A stretch of DNA of 64,000 nucleotides from a bacterium (lineage in GTDB: Bacteria > Bacillota > Clostridia > Oscillospirales > Oscillospiraceae), in contig SFQY01000002.1 in NCBI GenBank assembly GCA_004562395.1, positions 36,476 to 100,475 on the forward strand. Direction: 5' to 3'. This document shows, piece by piece, positions 54,001-61,030 of the stretch. How positions within the stretch are numbered: position 1 is the stretch's first letter; every line of letters begins with the position of its first letter. Both the position numbers and the translations under genes were made by a program. Under the pieces are notes generated by a model. The model was not told the origin of the DNA. It made no database searches and saw nothing but the letters and a program-made list of their open reading frames with translations.

Positions 54001-55643
54001 AGGTTTCCCTGGGCACCCACATACACGGTGGTGGAGGTGACGATCTTCTCCCGCAGGGCGTCGATGGGGGGATTGGTGACCTGGGCGAACATCTGCTTGA
54101 AATAGTCAAACAGAGGCGGATGGGTGTGGCTCAGGACGGCCAGCGGGGTATCGCTGCCCATGGCGCCGGCCGGCTCGCCGCCGTTGCGGGCCATCTGAAG
54201 CATGATCTGGTTGACATCCTCATAGCGGTAGCCGAAGGCCTTCTGCAGCCGGATCAGCTCCTCCTTGCTGTGGGAGGGGACCTTCCGGTTGGGGACCTTC
54301 AGGTCGGCGAGATTCACCAGATTCCGGTCCAGCCACTCGCCGTAGGGCTGGCGGCCGGCATAGTCGGCCTTGAGGGTTTCGTCATCCACCAGCTCTCCTT
54401 TTACGGTGTCCACCAGCAGCATTTTGCCGGGGCGGAGCCGGTCCTTGCGGACGATGTCCTCCGCGGGGATATCCAGCACGCCCACCTCGCTGGAGAGGAT
54501 CAGGCGGCCGTCTTTGGTGATGTAGTAGCGGCTGGGCCGGAGGCCGTTGCGGTCCAGCACCGCGCCCATAACGTCGCCGTCGCTGAACAGAATGGAGGCA
54601 GGGCCGTCCCAGGGCTCCAGCATGGTGGCGTAATACTGGTAGAAGTCCCGCTTCTTGGGATCCATACCCTTGCTGTTGCTCCAGGGCTCCGGAATGGTCA
54701 CCATGACGGCAAGGGGCAGTTCCATGCCGTTCATCACCAAAAATTCCAGGGTGTTGTCCAGCATGGCGGAGTCGGAGCCGCCCTGGTTGACGATGGGCAG
54801 GACCTTGGTCATGTCGTCCTTCAGATAGGGGCTGGAAATGGTCTCCTCCCGGGCCAGCATGGTGTCCACATTGCCCCGGATGGTGTTGATCTCACCGTTG
54901 TGGAGAATGAAGCGGTTGGGGTGGGCCCGGTTCCAGCTGGGAGAGGTGTTGGTGGAAAAACGGCTGTGGACCATGCCGATGGCGGACGCATAGTCCTCGT
55001 CCTGCAGGTCCGGATAAAACAGCCGCAGCTCCTTCACCAGGAACATGCCCTTATAGACGATGGTCCTGCTGGACAGGCTGCAGACATAGGTCTCCTGGTT
55101 GGACTGCTCGAACACCCGGCGGGCCACATACAGACGCCGGTCAAAGTCGATGCCAGCCTTCATCCGGGGAGGCTTGCCCACAAAGGCCTGCCAGATGCTG
55201 GGCATACAGTCCCTTGCCTTGTGGCCCAGAACCTCCGGACAGGTGGGAACCTCACGCCAGCCCAGGAAGGGAAGCCCTTCCTTCTTGCAGATGATCTCGA
55301 ACAGCTTCTTTGCCTGGTTGCGCAGCAGCTCCTCCTGGGGGAAGAAAAACATGCCGATACCGTATTCCCGCTCTCTGCCCAGAGCGATCCCGGCCCCGGC
55401 GGCCGCCTTGACAAAGAATTTGTGCCCGATCTGCAGTAAAATACCCACGCCGTCGCCGGTCTTTCCCTCGGCGTCCTTGCCGGCCCGGTGTTCCAGATGC
55501 TCCACGATCTGCAGAGCGTCATCAAGGGTCCGGTGGCTCTTTCGGCCCTTGATATCAACCACCGCGCCGATGCCGCAGTTATCATGCTCGAACCGGGGAT
55601 CATACAGTCCCGCGGGAACCCTGCGCTCGGTGAAATTATCCAT
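51093..55643 (-). CDS. gltB: glutamate synthase large subunit
   Basis: A 1516-residue enzyme converting glutamine and 2-oxoglutarate to two glutamates. The amidotransferase domain begins after a short propeptide; its nucleophile is the Cys in HDNCGIGAV (residue 23). Then come the central domain, the FMN domain (EGGEAEDRYG, KPGEGGQLPGAKV) and the 3Fe-4S motif CNLDTCPMGICTQ; the last ~270 residues are the beta-helix domain. The ATG at 55643 has GAGAGGAGC before it; the longer frame is leader sequence. Its promoter fires into a terminator with an ANTAR-type hairpin, as in glnN and glnA. Confidence 0.97.
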   Translation of the reverse strand: MDNFTERRVPAGLYDPRFEHDNCGIGAVVDIKGRKSHRTLDDALQIVEHLEHRAGKDAEGKTGDGVGILLQIGHKFFVKAAAGAGIALGREREYGIGMFFFPQEELLRNQAKKLFEIICKKEGLPFLGWREVPTCPEVLGHKARDCMPSIWQAFVGKPPRMKAGIDFDRRLYVARRVFEQSNQETYVCSLSSRTIVYKGMFLVKELRLFYPDLQDEDYASAIGMVHSRFSTNTSPSWNRAHPNRFILHNGEINTIRGNVDTMLAREETISSPYLKDDMTKVLPIVNQGGSDSAMLDNTLEFLVMNGMELPLAVMVTIPEPWSNSKGMDPKKRDFYQYYATMLEPWDGPASILFSDGDVMGAVLDRNGLRPSRYYITKDGRLILSSEVGVLDIPAEDIVRKDRLRPGKMLLVDTVKGELVDDETLKADYAGRQPYGEWLDRNLVNLADLKVPNRKVPSHSKEELIRLQKAFGYRYEDVNQIMLQMARNGGEPAGAMGSDTPLAVLSHTHPPLFDYFKQMFAQVTNPPIDALREKIVTSTTVYVGAQGNLLEEAADNCKVLKIENPILTETDLLRIKSMQVPGFKVETISICYYKNTALEKAIDRLFVDVDRAYRDGANILILSDRDIDEYHVAIPSLLAVGAVSKYLVRTRKRTAMALILESGEPRLVHDFATLLGYGACAINPYLAQESIGSLISDGLLEKDYYAAVGDYNKAVLAGIVKIASKMGISTIQSYQGSQIFEAVGISQEVIDKYFTNTVSRVGGITISDIQKDLESRHQQAFDPLGLDIYMDLPSIGSHKFRSGAAAEQHLYNPQTIHLLQQAVWTGDYGKFKQYTAAAVNESGDDMHLRSLLEFNYPETGVPLEEVESVESIVRRFKTAAMSYGALSEEAHECMAIAMNRLGGKSNTGEGGEAEDRYGTERNSAIKQVASARFGVTSKYLVSAAEIQIKMAQGAKPGEGGQLPGAKVYPWVAKCRNSTTGVGLISPPPHHDIYSIEDLAQLIYDLKCANRHAAINVKLVSEAGVGTIAAGVAKAGAEVILISGFDGGTGAAPYNSIHNAGLPWELGIAEAHQCLIMNGLRSRVRIEADSKLLSGRDVAIAAMLGAEEFGFGTGPLVAMGCVMMRVCNLDTCPMGICTQNPELRKNFKGKPEYIMNFMRFMAQELREYMAKLGVRTVEELVGRTDLLRVRPAAPGSRASEMDLSALLHNPLVEASNVHFDPRAVYDFQLEETLDMKVLMKKFKKSFDMAQPKPVSVELTVGNTDRAFGSIFGSEITAKFGNTLPDDTFHVTCTGYGGQSFGAFIPKGLTLELIGDCNDYLGKGLSGGKLIVYPPETVTYDRSQNIVIGNVALYGATGGKAFISGVAGERFCVRNSGATAVVEGVGDHGCEYMTGGTVVVLGKTGKNFAAGMSGGIAYVLDEDWDFYQRVNKDMVSLEPVEHKYDVSLLKDLIREHVEATGSPRGKQILENFGEYLHKFKKVLPHDYDKMLRLIAQMEEKGEDSEQAQIEAFYAMKNAK

Positions 55644-55665
55644 ATTTTCTGCTCCTCTCGTTTGG

Positions 55666-55727
55666 GTCAAAAAGAAAAGGCGTTCCCAATTTTGGACGCA
55701 CTTGTCCAATTGGGAACGCCTTTGCTC
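55666..55727 (-). promoter_or_regulatory. gltB leader: terminator with competing ANTAR-type hairpin
   Basis: On the minus strand a 16-base terminator stem (AAAGGCGTTCCCAATT, 55723-55708, pairing with 55691-55676) has an inner TTGGAC/GTCCAA stem and is followed by TCTTTTTG. Its 5' arm can fold instead as GAGC (55727-55724), loop AAAGGC (A1, G4), GTTC (55717-55714). The string GAGCAAAG-R-CGTTC is shared with the glnA leader, also just after the -10. Antitermination by an ANTAR protein is inferred. Confidence 0.7.
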
Positions 55728-55735
55728 TCCGGGAT

Positions 55736-55764
55736 ACTATAGCACAGCCGGAGACAATTTACAA
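55736..55764 (-). promoter_or_regulatory. gltB promoter
   Basis: Minus-strand TTGTAA (55764-55759), 17-base spacer, TATAGT (55741-55736). The start point falls directly before the leader hairpin. Confidence 0.65.
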
Positions 55765-55961
55765 TAGTAAATTGCTTTGGATTTATTTTTTCACCGTTTT
55801 TACCCCTAAGAGCCGCATATTGCCCGGTTGGATACAGCATCCTGCCATACCACGTTATCTCCCAGGCGGATATGATCCAGTATCTCATCCACCTGAGATG
55901 CGAATCAATAGTTGAAAAAGGCATAAAACGCTAGAAAATGTGGTAAGAAGTTGAGAAAATG

Positions 55962-56199
55962 GTGTCATTGCGAACCAGTCCGCTTTCCTGGTGTGGCAAT
56001 CCCCCCGTCCTTCCGGGTGCTTATCGTTACGTTTCCCCTCTAAACCAGGGGATTCCCACGCCAGTGTGCGCTACTTCTCGGAATGACAGCGTGATTTCGA
56101 AGGTATTGTGCGGTACTCATCCTTGCAAACACCTATTTATCGAACTGCTGGGTAAAACCGATATGCACAAGGACCGTTTGCCCTTGCACCCTGAACGAT
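55962..56199. repeat. intergenic inverted-repeat element D (TGTCATTGCGA family)
   Basis: About 40-base inverted arms: the left one starts TGTCATTGCGAACCAGT and runs to TGGCAATCCCC (55962 to ~56003); the right one starts GGGGATTCCCACGCCAGT (~56049) and ends CGGAATGACA (~56091). A GATC-type end (AACGATCCTTTACGG, ~56185-56199) follows 95 bases on. It fills the gap between relQ and gltB; no gene is seen in this ~590-base stretch apart from the gltB promoter. Confidence 0.6.
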
Positions 56200-56233
56200 C
56201 CTTTACGGAAGTCACACTCATGGATGCGCCGAA

Positions 56234-56923
56234 CTATCCCTCCATTTCGCTTTCCGGCTCCTCCCGCCGAAACAGTTCCTGCATCTGTGCATCGACGACG
56301 GCCAGGGTTTCGGCGCAGCTGAGCAGCTTCTGCTCATCCTCCTCCGAGAAAATCCGGTCCGATTTGTAGCGAAGCTCATGCTCCAGACTGGCCCACAGAT
56401 CCATGGCGATGGAGCGCAGCTGGACCTCCACAGGAAGATTCAGAGTCCCCTCCGACAGATGGACCGGAACGGTCACCACCAGATGCAGGCTCCGGTAGCC
56501 GTTGGGCTTCGGGCTGCGGATGTAGTCCCGCACCCGGAGGATCCTGAAGCATTCGGATTTTTGGATCAGGTCGTACAGATAGTAAATATCCTGGGTGTAG
56601 CTGCAGACCACCCGGATCCCGGCGATGTCCGTGATCCGCTGAACATTGCGCATGTTGATCTCAAACCCTTTTTTGCGCATTTTGTCAAACAGGCTCTTGG
56701 GCGTTTTGATCCGGGACTCCATGTAGTGAATGGGCTGATGGGCGTTGCTGCTGCGAAGCTCGGCATCCAGGACTTCCAGCTGTGTGGACGCGACCTTCAG
56801 AGCCCCCTGATAGCACTGCATAAGCTTGGAAAACTCCCGCAGAAATGTCTGATTTTCTGCCGGCAGCAGTTCGGACTTTGCCATATCTGTTCTTTGGGAC
56901 CGTTCATATGTTTCTGAGGCCAT
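56234..56923 (-). CDS. relQ: small alarmone synthetase, RelQ/YjbM type
   Basis: A 229-residue (p)ppGpp synthetase with a synthetase domain only, no hydrolase or TGS/ACT domains. Motifs include SRIKTPKSLFDKMRKKGF (ATP-binding basic stretch), ITDIAGIRVVCSYTQD, PNGYRSLHLVV (GDP stacking Tyr) and VEVQLRSIAMDLWASLEHELRYK. The ATG at 56923 is chosen because GAGGAG lies eight bases before it. It transfers pyrophosphate from ATP to GDP/GTP under stress. The prsW gene lies upstream with a terminator between. Confidence 0.93.
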   Translation of the reverse strand: MASETYERSQRTDMAKSELLPAENQTFLREFSKLMQCYQGALKVASTQLEVLDAELRSSNAHQPIHYMESRIKTPKSLFDKMRKKGFEINMRNVQRITDIAGIRVVCSYTQDIYYLYDLIQKSECFRILRVRDYIRSPKPNGYRSLHLVVTVPVHLSEGTLNLPVEVQLRSIAMDLWASLEHELRYKSDRIFSEEDEQKLLSCAETLAVVDAQMQELFRREEPESEMEG

Positions 56924-57023
56924 GGAAAAATCTCCTCTGCTGTCAACTGTCATGAAAATGATAGACCAGGAACATTGCCGGAAACATGACGCAGCTGTAA
57001 ATGTTCTGTTAAGTTCCCAAAAA

Positions 57024-57051
57024 TCCGGCCCTCCGCTGCAGGAGGGCCGGA
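57024..57051 (-). terminator. terminator after prsW
   Basis: Arms TCCGGCCCTCC (57024-57034) and GGAGGGCCGGA (57041-57051), then TTTTTGGG on the minus strand. Confidence 0.85.
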
Positions 57052-57078
57052 CAAACGGCTGTTTCGGAAACGGGTCTG

Positions 57079-57813
57079 TCATACCGGAGCGTCCGTCTTG
57101 GCTTCGTGACGGATCAGCAGGTAGACAGCCAGGTACATGACCAGGACGAACAGGACAAAAATAAGGGTGGACTGGCTGGTTCCGCTCATGCAGCAGGTAT
57201 CGTAGACACCGTGGAGGAACACCGCGGCCAGGTAGCCCAGGAGCAGGTTCACCCTGCACCCGAAGCTGCTGCCCCGGTCGGCACAGCGCTTGGCCCGGCC
57301 GTAAAAGATTCCCATGAAGACCGCGAAGCCCATATGCCCCGGTACCGCCAGAATGGCACGGGGCAGGGCGACGGAGAGCCCGTAATTGAACACATACTTC
57401 ACATTCTCGAAGGCGGCGAAGCCCAGGGAGACAAAGACCGCGTAGACAATGGCGTCAAAGCGGAAATTGAAGTTGGGATCGCGCCAGGTCCGCCGGTACA
57501 GGAAGAAGAACTTGGTGCCCTCTTCCACGGCACCCACTACAAGAAAGGCAAGCAGTACCACATATCTGGGATTCTCCGGATCCACCAGGGCGTTGAGGAT
57601 CGATTCCCCCAGAAGCTCCAAAACAATGGACGCCAGCGCTGCCAGCACGCCCTTCCATACAAGGCTTCCCAGCAGCCACACCGGCTCCCGTTCGATCCGG
57701 TCCTGCCGGTAAACATAACGCATGAGAAAAACAGCGGGCACCACCGCGGCCAGAACGTAGATCGCTGCCAGATAAAAAACAGGGGCAGTAAACAAAGGAG
57801 CAAAAAAGAACAC
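57079..57813 (-). CDS. prsW: PrsW-type intramembrane metalloprotease
   Basis: A 244-residue polytopic membrane protein. Conserved PrsW motifs are GAVEEGTKFFFLY (EExxK, near residue 95), LGFAAFENVKYVF and AVFLHGVYDTCC, which hold the metal-binding and catalytic residues. In Bacillus PrsW starts cleavage of an anti-sigma factor; no anti-sigma gene is adjacent here. The start is GTG with AAGGATG about 11 bases before. It is divergent from perR. Confidence 0.9.
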   Translation of the reverse strand: MFFFAPLFTAPVFYLAAIYVLAAVVPAVFLMRYVYRQDRIEREPVWLLGSLVWKGVLAALASIVLELLGESILNALVDPENPRYVVLLAFLVVGAVEEGTKFFFLYRRTWRDPNFNFRFDAIVYAVFVSLGFAAFENVKYVFNYGLSVALPRAILAVPGHMGFAVFMGIFYGRAKRCADRGSSFGCRVNLLLGYLAAVFLHGVYDTCCMSGTSQSTLIFVLFVLVMYLAVYLLIRHEAKTDAPV

Positions 57814-57856
57814 GGAAGAATCACATCCTTGAATGGGGTATTGGTAATCCGCCTTT

Positions 57857-57885
57857 ATTTTAGCAAATCAGGTAAGAAAATGCAA
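57857..57885 (-). promoter_or_regulatory. prsW promoter
   Basis: Minus-strand TTGCAT (57885-57880), 17-base spacer, TAAAAT (57862-57857). Confidence 0.65.
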
Positions 57886-57926
57886 CTGCGGATGGCCGTG
57901 AATGTGGAAAATATCCAAATTTCCCC

Positions 57927-57973
57927 TTGACAAAAGGCTTAGAATGATTATAATAAACTTAGAATAGTTCTAA
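57927..57973 (+). promoter_or_regulatory. perR promoter with two PerR/Fur-type boxes
   Basis: TTGACA (57927-57932), 16-base spacer, TATAAT (57949-57954). TTAGAATGATTATAA (57939-57953) differs by one base from the Bacillus Per box and overlaps the -10; a second 7-1-7 palindrome TTAGAATAGTTCTAA (57959-57973) covers the start point. Autorepression is expected. Confidence 0.82.
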
Positions 57974-57995
57974 AATGGATGGGAGGGATGCCGCA

Positions 57996-58391
57996 ATGAC
58001 AAAATACGAAAGAGCCATTTATGATATCGTACGAATGTCCCATGAGCATCTGACCGTTCATCAGATTTTTGAAAGGCTGAAAACGGACCATCCGAAGGTG
58101 GTCCTGGCGACCGTGTACAACAACCTCAACAAAATGTGGGAATCCGGTCTGATCCGGAAGGTTTCCGTGGAAGGAATGCCGGACCGGTACGATATTCTCT
58201 GGAAGCACGATCACCTGGTTTGTAAGCGCTGCGGAAAGATACTGGATGTTTCCTTTGAGGACTTGACCGCGCCTCTGCGCAGCCAGCTCGGGCAGGACTT
58301 TTTGTTCTACGATCTGAAGGTGTACTACCTGTGCCGGGAATGCAGGGAGAAGGAAAAGCCACCGGAGGAAGCACCCGGTCAATCAATATGA
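57996..58391 (+). CDS. perR: peroxide-responsive Fur-family repressor
   Basis: A 131-residue metalloregulator. The N-terminal winged helix has ATVYNNLNKMWESGLI, the DNA-recognition helix of the family. Zinc is held by two CxxC pairs (VCKRCGK, LCRECRE). The regulatory metal residues of PerR are matched by His near residue 24 (HLTVHQI), the Asp of DRYD and the two His of KHDHL, supporting PerR over Fur or Zur. The ATG at 57996 has GGGAGGGATG before it. It heads an operon with an SDR oxidoreductase and a flavin reductase-rubredoxin. Confidence 0.88.
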   Translation: MTKYERAIYDIVRMSHEHLTVHQIFERLKTDHPKVVLATVYNNLNKMWESGLIRKVSVEGMPDRYDILWKHDHLVCKRCGKILDVSFEDLTAPLRSQLGQDFLFYDLKVYYLCRECREKEKPPEEAPGQSI

Positions 58392-58408
58392 AATAGGAGG
58401 AAAATCGT

Positions 58409-59146
58409 ATGTTAACAGGAAAAACAGCAGTTGTGACCGGCGGAACCAGAGGAATCGGCTTCGCCATTGTGAAGAAGTTTCTGGAAAACGGCGCCAATGT
58501 AGCCATTGCCGGTTCCCGGCAGGAGTCTGTGGACAAAGCCCTGGCGAAGCTGCCGGAGTACGCGGGACGGGTTATGGGCATCTGGCCGGACCTTTGCTCT
58601 CCTGAGGAGGTGGCGGCAGCCTTTGCTTCCGTCAAGGAGAAGTTTGGCAGCCTGGATATCCTGGCCAACAATGCGGGCATTTCTTCCAGAACCAGCCTGT
58701 ATGACTACACCGTTGAGGAATTCTCCAGGATCATGGATCTGAATGTGAAGGCTGTGTTTGTCTGCTCCCAGGCTGCGGCCAGGATCATGAAGGCGCAGGG
58801 CGGCGGCGTCATCGTCAATACCAGCTCTATGGTCGGTGAGTACGGCCAGCCCTCCGGCTGCGGCTATCCCACCTCCAAGTTCGCGGTGAACGGCCTGACC
58901 CGGTCTCTTGCCAGAGAGCTGGCCAAGGACAACATCCGTGTCAACGCCGTGGCCCCCGGTGTCACCAGAACCGACATGGTGGCGGCCCTGCCCCAGGAGC
59001 TGGTGGACCGGATCTCCGCCGGAATTCCCCTTGGCCGGGTGGGCGAGCCTCTGGACATCGCCAATGCGTACCTGTATCTGTCCAGTGATCTGGCAAGCTA
59101 TGTGACCGGCGTTACCCTCCGGGTAGACGGCGCGGCCATGACCTGA
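58409..59146 (+). CDS. short-chain dehydrogenase/reductase
   Basis: A 245-residue NAD(P)-dependent oxidoreductase. The cofactor motif TGGTRGIGFAI is near residue 10, NNAG at ~88, the catalytic Ser in NTSSMVG and Tyr-x-x-x-Lys in YPTSK, then the PG motif VAPGVTRT. It is FabG-like, but its place between perR and a rubredoxin fusion suggests a redox or detoxification role; the substrate is unknown. AGGAGGAAAATC precedes the ATG. Confidence 0.92.
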   Translation: MLTGKTAVVTGGTRGIGFAIVKKFLENGANVAIAGSRQESVDKALAKLPEYAGRVMGIWPDLCSPEEVAAAFASVKEKFGSLDILANNAGISSRTSLYDYTVEEFSRIMDLNVKAVFVCSQAAARIMKAQGGGVIVNTSSMVGEYGQPSGCGYPTSKFAVNGLTRSLARELAKDNIRVNAVAPGVTRTDMVAALPQELVDRISAGIPLGRVGEPLDIANAYLYLSSDLASYVTGVTLRVDGAAMT

Positions 59147-59162
59147 TAAGAGGGCGCGGGAT

Positions 59163-59774
59163 ATGGACAAGAAAGCAATGTACAACCTGAGCTACGGCCT
59201 GTTTGTGCTGACCGCCCGCCAGGGAGATAAGGACAACGGCTGTATCATCAACACCGCGGGACAGGTGACCTCCACCCCCAACCGGATCAGCATCACGGTG
59301 AATAAGGATAACTTTACCCATGATATGATCCGGGACACCGGAAGATTCAATATTTCCATTCTGAGCGAAAAAGCGGATTTTTCCCTGTTCCGGCACTTTG
59401 GCTTCCAGTCCGGCAGGACGGTTGACAAATTCGCGGAGTATTCCGCCTGTGAACGCAGCGCCAACGGCCTGTATTATATCACGGAGGGAACCAACGCCTA
59501 TATCAGTGCCAGGGTGGAGCAGACCATCGACCTGGGAACCCACACCATGTTTATCGCCGCCGTGGAGGATATGGAGGTCCTCTCCCGGGAGCCTTCCGCC
59601 ACCTACGCCTATTATCAGTCCTCCATCAAGCCGAAGCCCGAGAAGAAGGCTGGAAAGACGGTCTGGCGCTGCACCGTGTGCGGCTATGTCTATGAGGGCG
59701 AGGAGCTGCCGGCGGACTTTGTCTGCCCGCTGTGCAAGCACCCGGCTTCGGATTTCGAAAAGGTCAGCGGCTGA
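59163..59774 (+). CDS. hrb: flavin reductase-rubredoxin fusion (high-molecular-weight rubredoxin)
   Basis: A 203-residue protein: residues 1-150 are an FMN-binding flavin reductase domain (LTARQGDKDNGCIINTAGQV, RISITVNKDN), then a Lys-rich linker and a rubredoxin domain with WRCTVCGYVYEG and FVCPLCKHPASDF holding the iron. In acetogens such Hrb proteins carry electrons from NADH to flavodiiron proteins that remove oxygen, or to rubrerythrin. The PerR-controlled operon fits oxidative defence. It lies 16 bases after the SDR gene. Confidence 0.92.
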   Translation: MDKKAMYNLSYGLFVLTARQGDKDNGCIINTAGQVTSTPNRISITVNKDNFTHDMIRDTGRFNISILSEKADFSLFRHFGFQSGRTVDKFAEYSACERSANGLYYITEGTNAYISARVEQTIDLGTHTMFIAAVEDMEVLSREPSATYAYYQSSIKPKPEKKAGKTVWRCTVCGYVYEGEELPADFVCPLCKHPASDFEKVSG

Positions 59775-59787
59775 CCCGGTTCCGCAC

Positions 59788-59828
59788 AAAAAATCTGCCT
59801 CCCGGAATTTCCGGGAGGCGAATTTTTT
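59788..59828. terminator. bidirectional terminator between hrb and trxA
   Basis: Arms GCCTCCCGG (59797-59805) and CCGGGAGGC (59811-59819), with six A on the left and six T on the right. Confidence 0.9.
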
Positions 59829-59830
59829 GG

Positions 59831-60136
59831 TTACAGCATGGAAAGAATGGCGCTCTTGGGTCTGGCGCCCACGGCCTGGGTGACCACCTGGCCGTCCTTT
59901 ATCACCACCAGGGTGGGGATGCTCATGATCCGGAACTGACTGGCCAGCTCCGGCTCCTCGTCCACATTGATCTTGCCAACCTTGATGTCGCCGCGCTCCT
60001 GGGCGATCTCGTCCACAATGGGGCTGACCATCCGGCAGGGCCCGCACCAGCTTGCCCAGAAATCCAGCAGAACGGGCTTATCGGACTGCAGTACTTCCTG
60101 ACGGTAATTATCCTTGGTGATTTTTATAACAGACAT
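59831..60136 (-). CDS. trxA: thioredoxin
   Basis: A 101-residue thioredoxin with the active site FWASWCGPCRM near residue 28 and the cis-Pro loop MSIPTLVVIKDG. Reduces protein disulfides in the cytosol. CAAGGAGGATAAAAAC precedes the ATG and a minus-strand TATACT lies about 35 bases upstream. It converges on the perR-SDR-hrb operon, so redox genes cluster here, though no thioredoxin reductase is in the window. Confidence 0.96.
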   Translation of the reverse strand: MSVIKITKDNYRQEVLQSDKPVLLDFWASWCGPCRMVSPIVDEIAQERGDIKVGKINVDEEPELASQFRIMSIPTLVVIKDGQVVTQAVGARPKSAILSML

Positions 60137-60198
60137 GTTTTTATCCTCCTTGTTTTTTCTTTATGGACATAGTATAACCTTTTTTGCTTGATACTTCC

Positions 60199-60215
60199 GT
60201 GACGTTGTCACATCT
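60199..60215. promoter_or_regulatory. overlapping palindromes upstream of trxA
   Basis: GTGACGTTGTCAC and TCACATCTGTGA overlap here, just upstream of the likely trxA promoter. They resemble half-sites of Crp/Fnr-type factors (TGTGA...TCACA) but with unusual spacing. Tentative. Confidence 0.3.
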
Positions 60216-60284
60216 GTGAAAGCGCTGCGCATGAATCCAGGTCCAGCCGCAATTTCCGGATATTCTGGGGGCGGACGGATTTGT

Positions 60285-60313
60285 TTGACAGCGCCGGAAA
60301 CACCGCGTACAAT
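60285..60313 (+). promoter_or_regulatory. strong orphan promoter
   Basis: TTGACA (60285-60290), exactly 17 bases, TACAAT (60308-60313). A ribosome site GGGAGGAAAC and an ATG at 60351 follow, but that frame stops after seven codons. No intact gene lies downstream on this strand within the window. Confidence 0.65.
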
Positions 60314-60350
60314 GGAAATAATCAGGAGCAGGGAGGAAACGCAGATAGAT

Positions 60351-60553
60351 ATGAATCATTCAATCATCGAATGACATTTATCAAAGCTGTAAAATCTGCA
60401 CACATCTGACGAACATTGCAGCGAAGCGGGGCCTACTCCGGCGGGGGAGTCACCGAAAACAGCTCTCTTGCCACGCCCATCAGCCCCGCTTCTGAAAATA
60501 CTATACCGCAAGACGGGGATGAAGTCAACGAAATTCCATATCATCAGGTATGA
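60351..60553 (+). pseudogene. possible broken or leader-type ORF after the orphan promoter
   Basis: ATG 60351 gives seven codons ending in TGA; an overlapping ATG at 60371 opens MTFIKAVKSAHI, meets TGA at 60407-60409, then stays open to 60553. The pieces resemble no family I know. They could be a decayed gene, a regulatory peptide or chance. Confidence 0.25.
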
Positions 60554-60559
60554 TGGAAT

Positions 60560-60873
60560 CAAGACTTAATGTCAGTAGCGCTGCTAATGCGGCGGGAATA
60601 GCATCCTAAATTCTACCAATCATTATCCTATGTGCAGGTACTTTTGCGAATAATTTTATTCATAATTGAATAAATTCTACAAAATCATCATATTATCGGA
60701 ACTTTTTACCCAAAAATTTCTTCCATTATTTGTAGATGCAATTAACATGGGTAAAAGTATTAAAAACTACGAATTTTTGGATTATACAATGAAAACCTCG
60801 ATCAATCAATTTGTATGGGATAATTTTCGTAGAATTTAGGTTATAAAGGCGAAATGCCGGATTTGCAATATAC
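60560..60873. other. AT-rich gene-free stretch
   Basis: Base composition falls sharply here compared with the rest of the window. AATTCTA or its inverse occurs three times (near 60610, 60665, 60832). No gene, tRNA or transposase is visible. Confidence 0.5.
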
Positions 60874-60967
60874 TTATTCACTATTCACTATTCCTTTTTA
60901 CTTTCAAAAATCGCCTGAATGATTTAGTGAAGAGTGAATAGGTAATAGGGAAGAAGTAAAAATCGCC
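60874..60967. repeat. short inverted repeat (TATTCACTATTCAC type)
   Basis: The left arm TTATTCACTATTCACTATTC (from 60874) and the right arm, which contains AGTGAAGAGTGAATAGG and AAGTAAAAATCGCC, are imperfect inverse copies about 40 bases long, including AAAAATCGCC. It looks like a small non-autonomous element. Confidence 0.5.
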
Positions 60968-60995
60968 AATCTTCTGTCGAAGATCGGCGATTTTT
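60958..60995. terminator. bidirectional terminator
   Basis: Arms AAAAATCGCC and GGCGATTTTT with inner ATCTTC/GAAGAT around TGTC. It can end the minus-strand flavin reductase message. Confidence 0.75.
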
Positions 60996-61030
60996 GGCAA
61001 AGAACCATAATAATGATACCACAGGTTTTG

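Noticed and set aside
55666..55727. T-box in the gltB leader
   Set aside because: The leader is too short and has no T-box sequence or specifier loop.
55667..55924. Short minus-strand frame upstream of gltB
   Set aside because: It covers the gltB promoter and terminator leader and has no ribosome site.
60141..60359. Short minus-strand frame upstream of trxA
   Set aside because: It covers the trxA ribosome site and promoter and has no start signal.
60407..60409. In-frame TGA as selenocysteine
   Set aside because: No SECIS-like hairpin follows and the flanking peptide resembles no selenoprotein.
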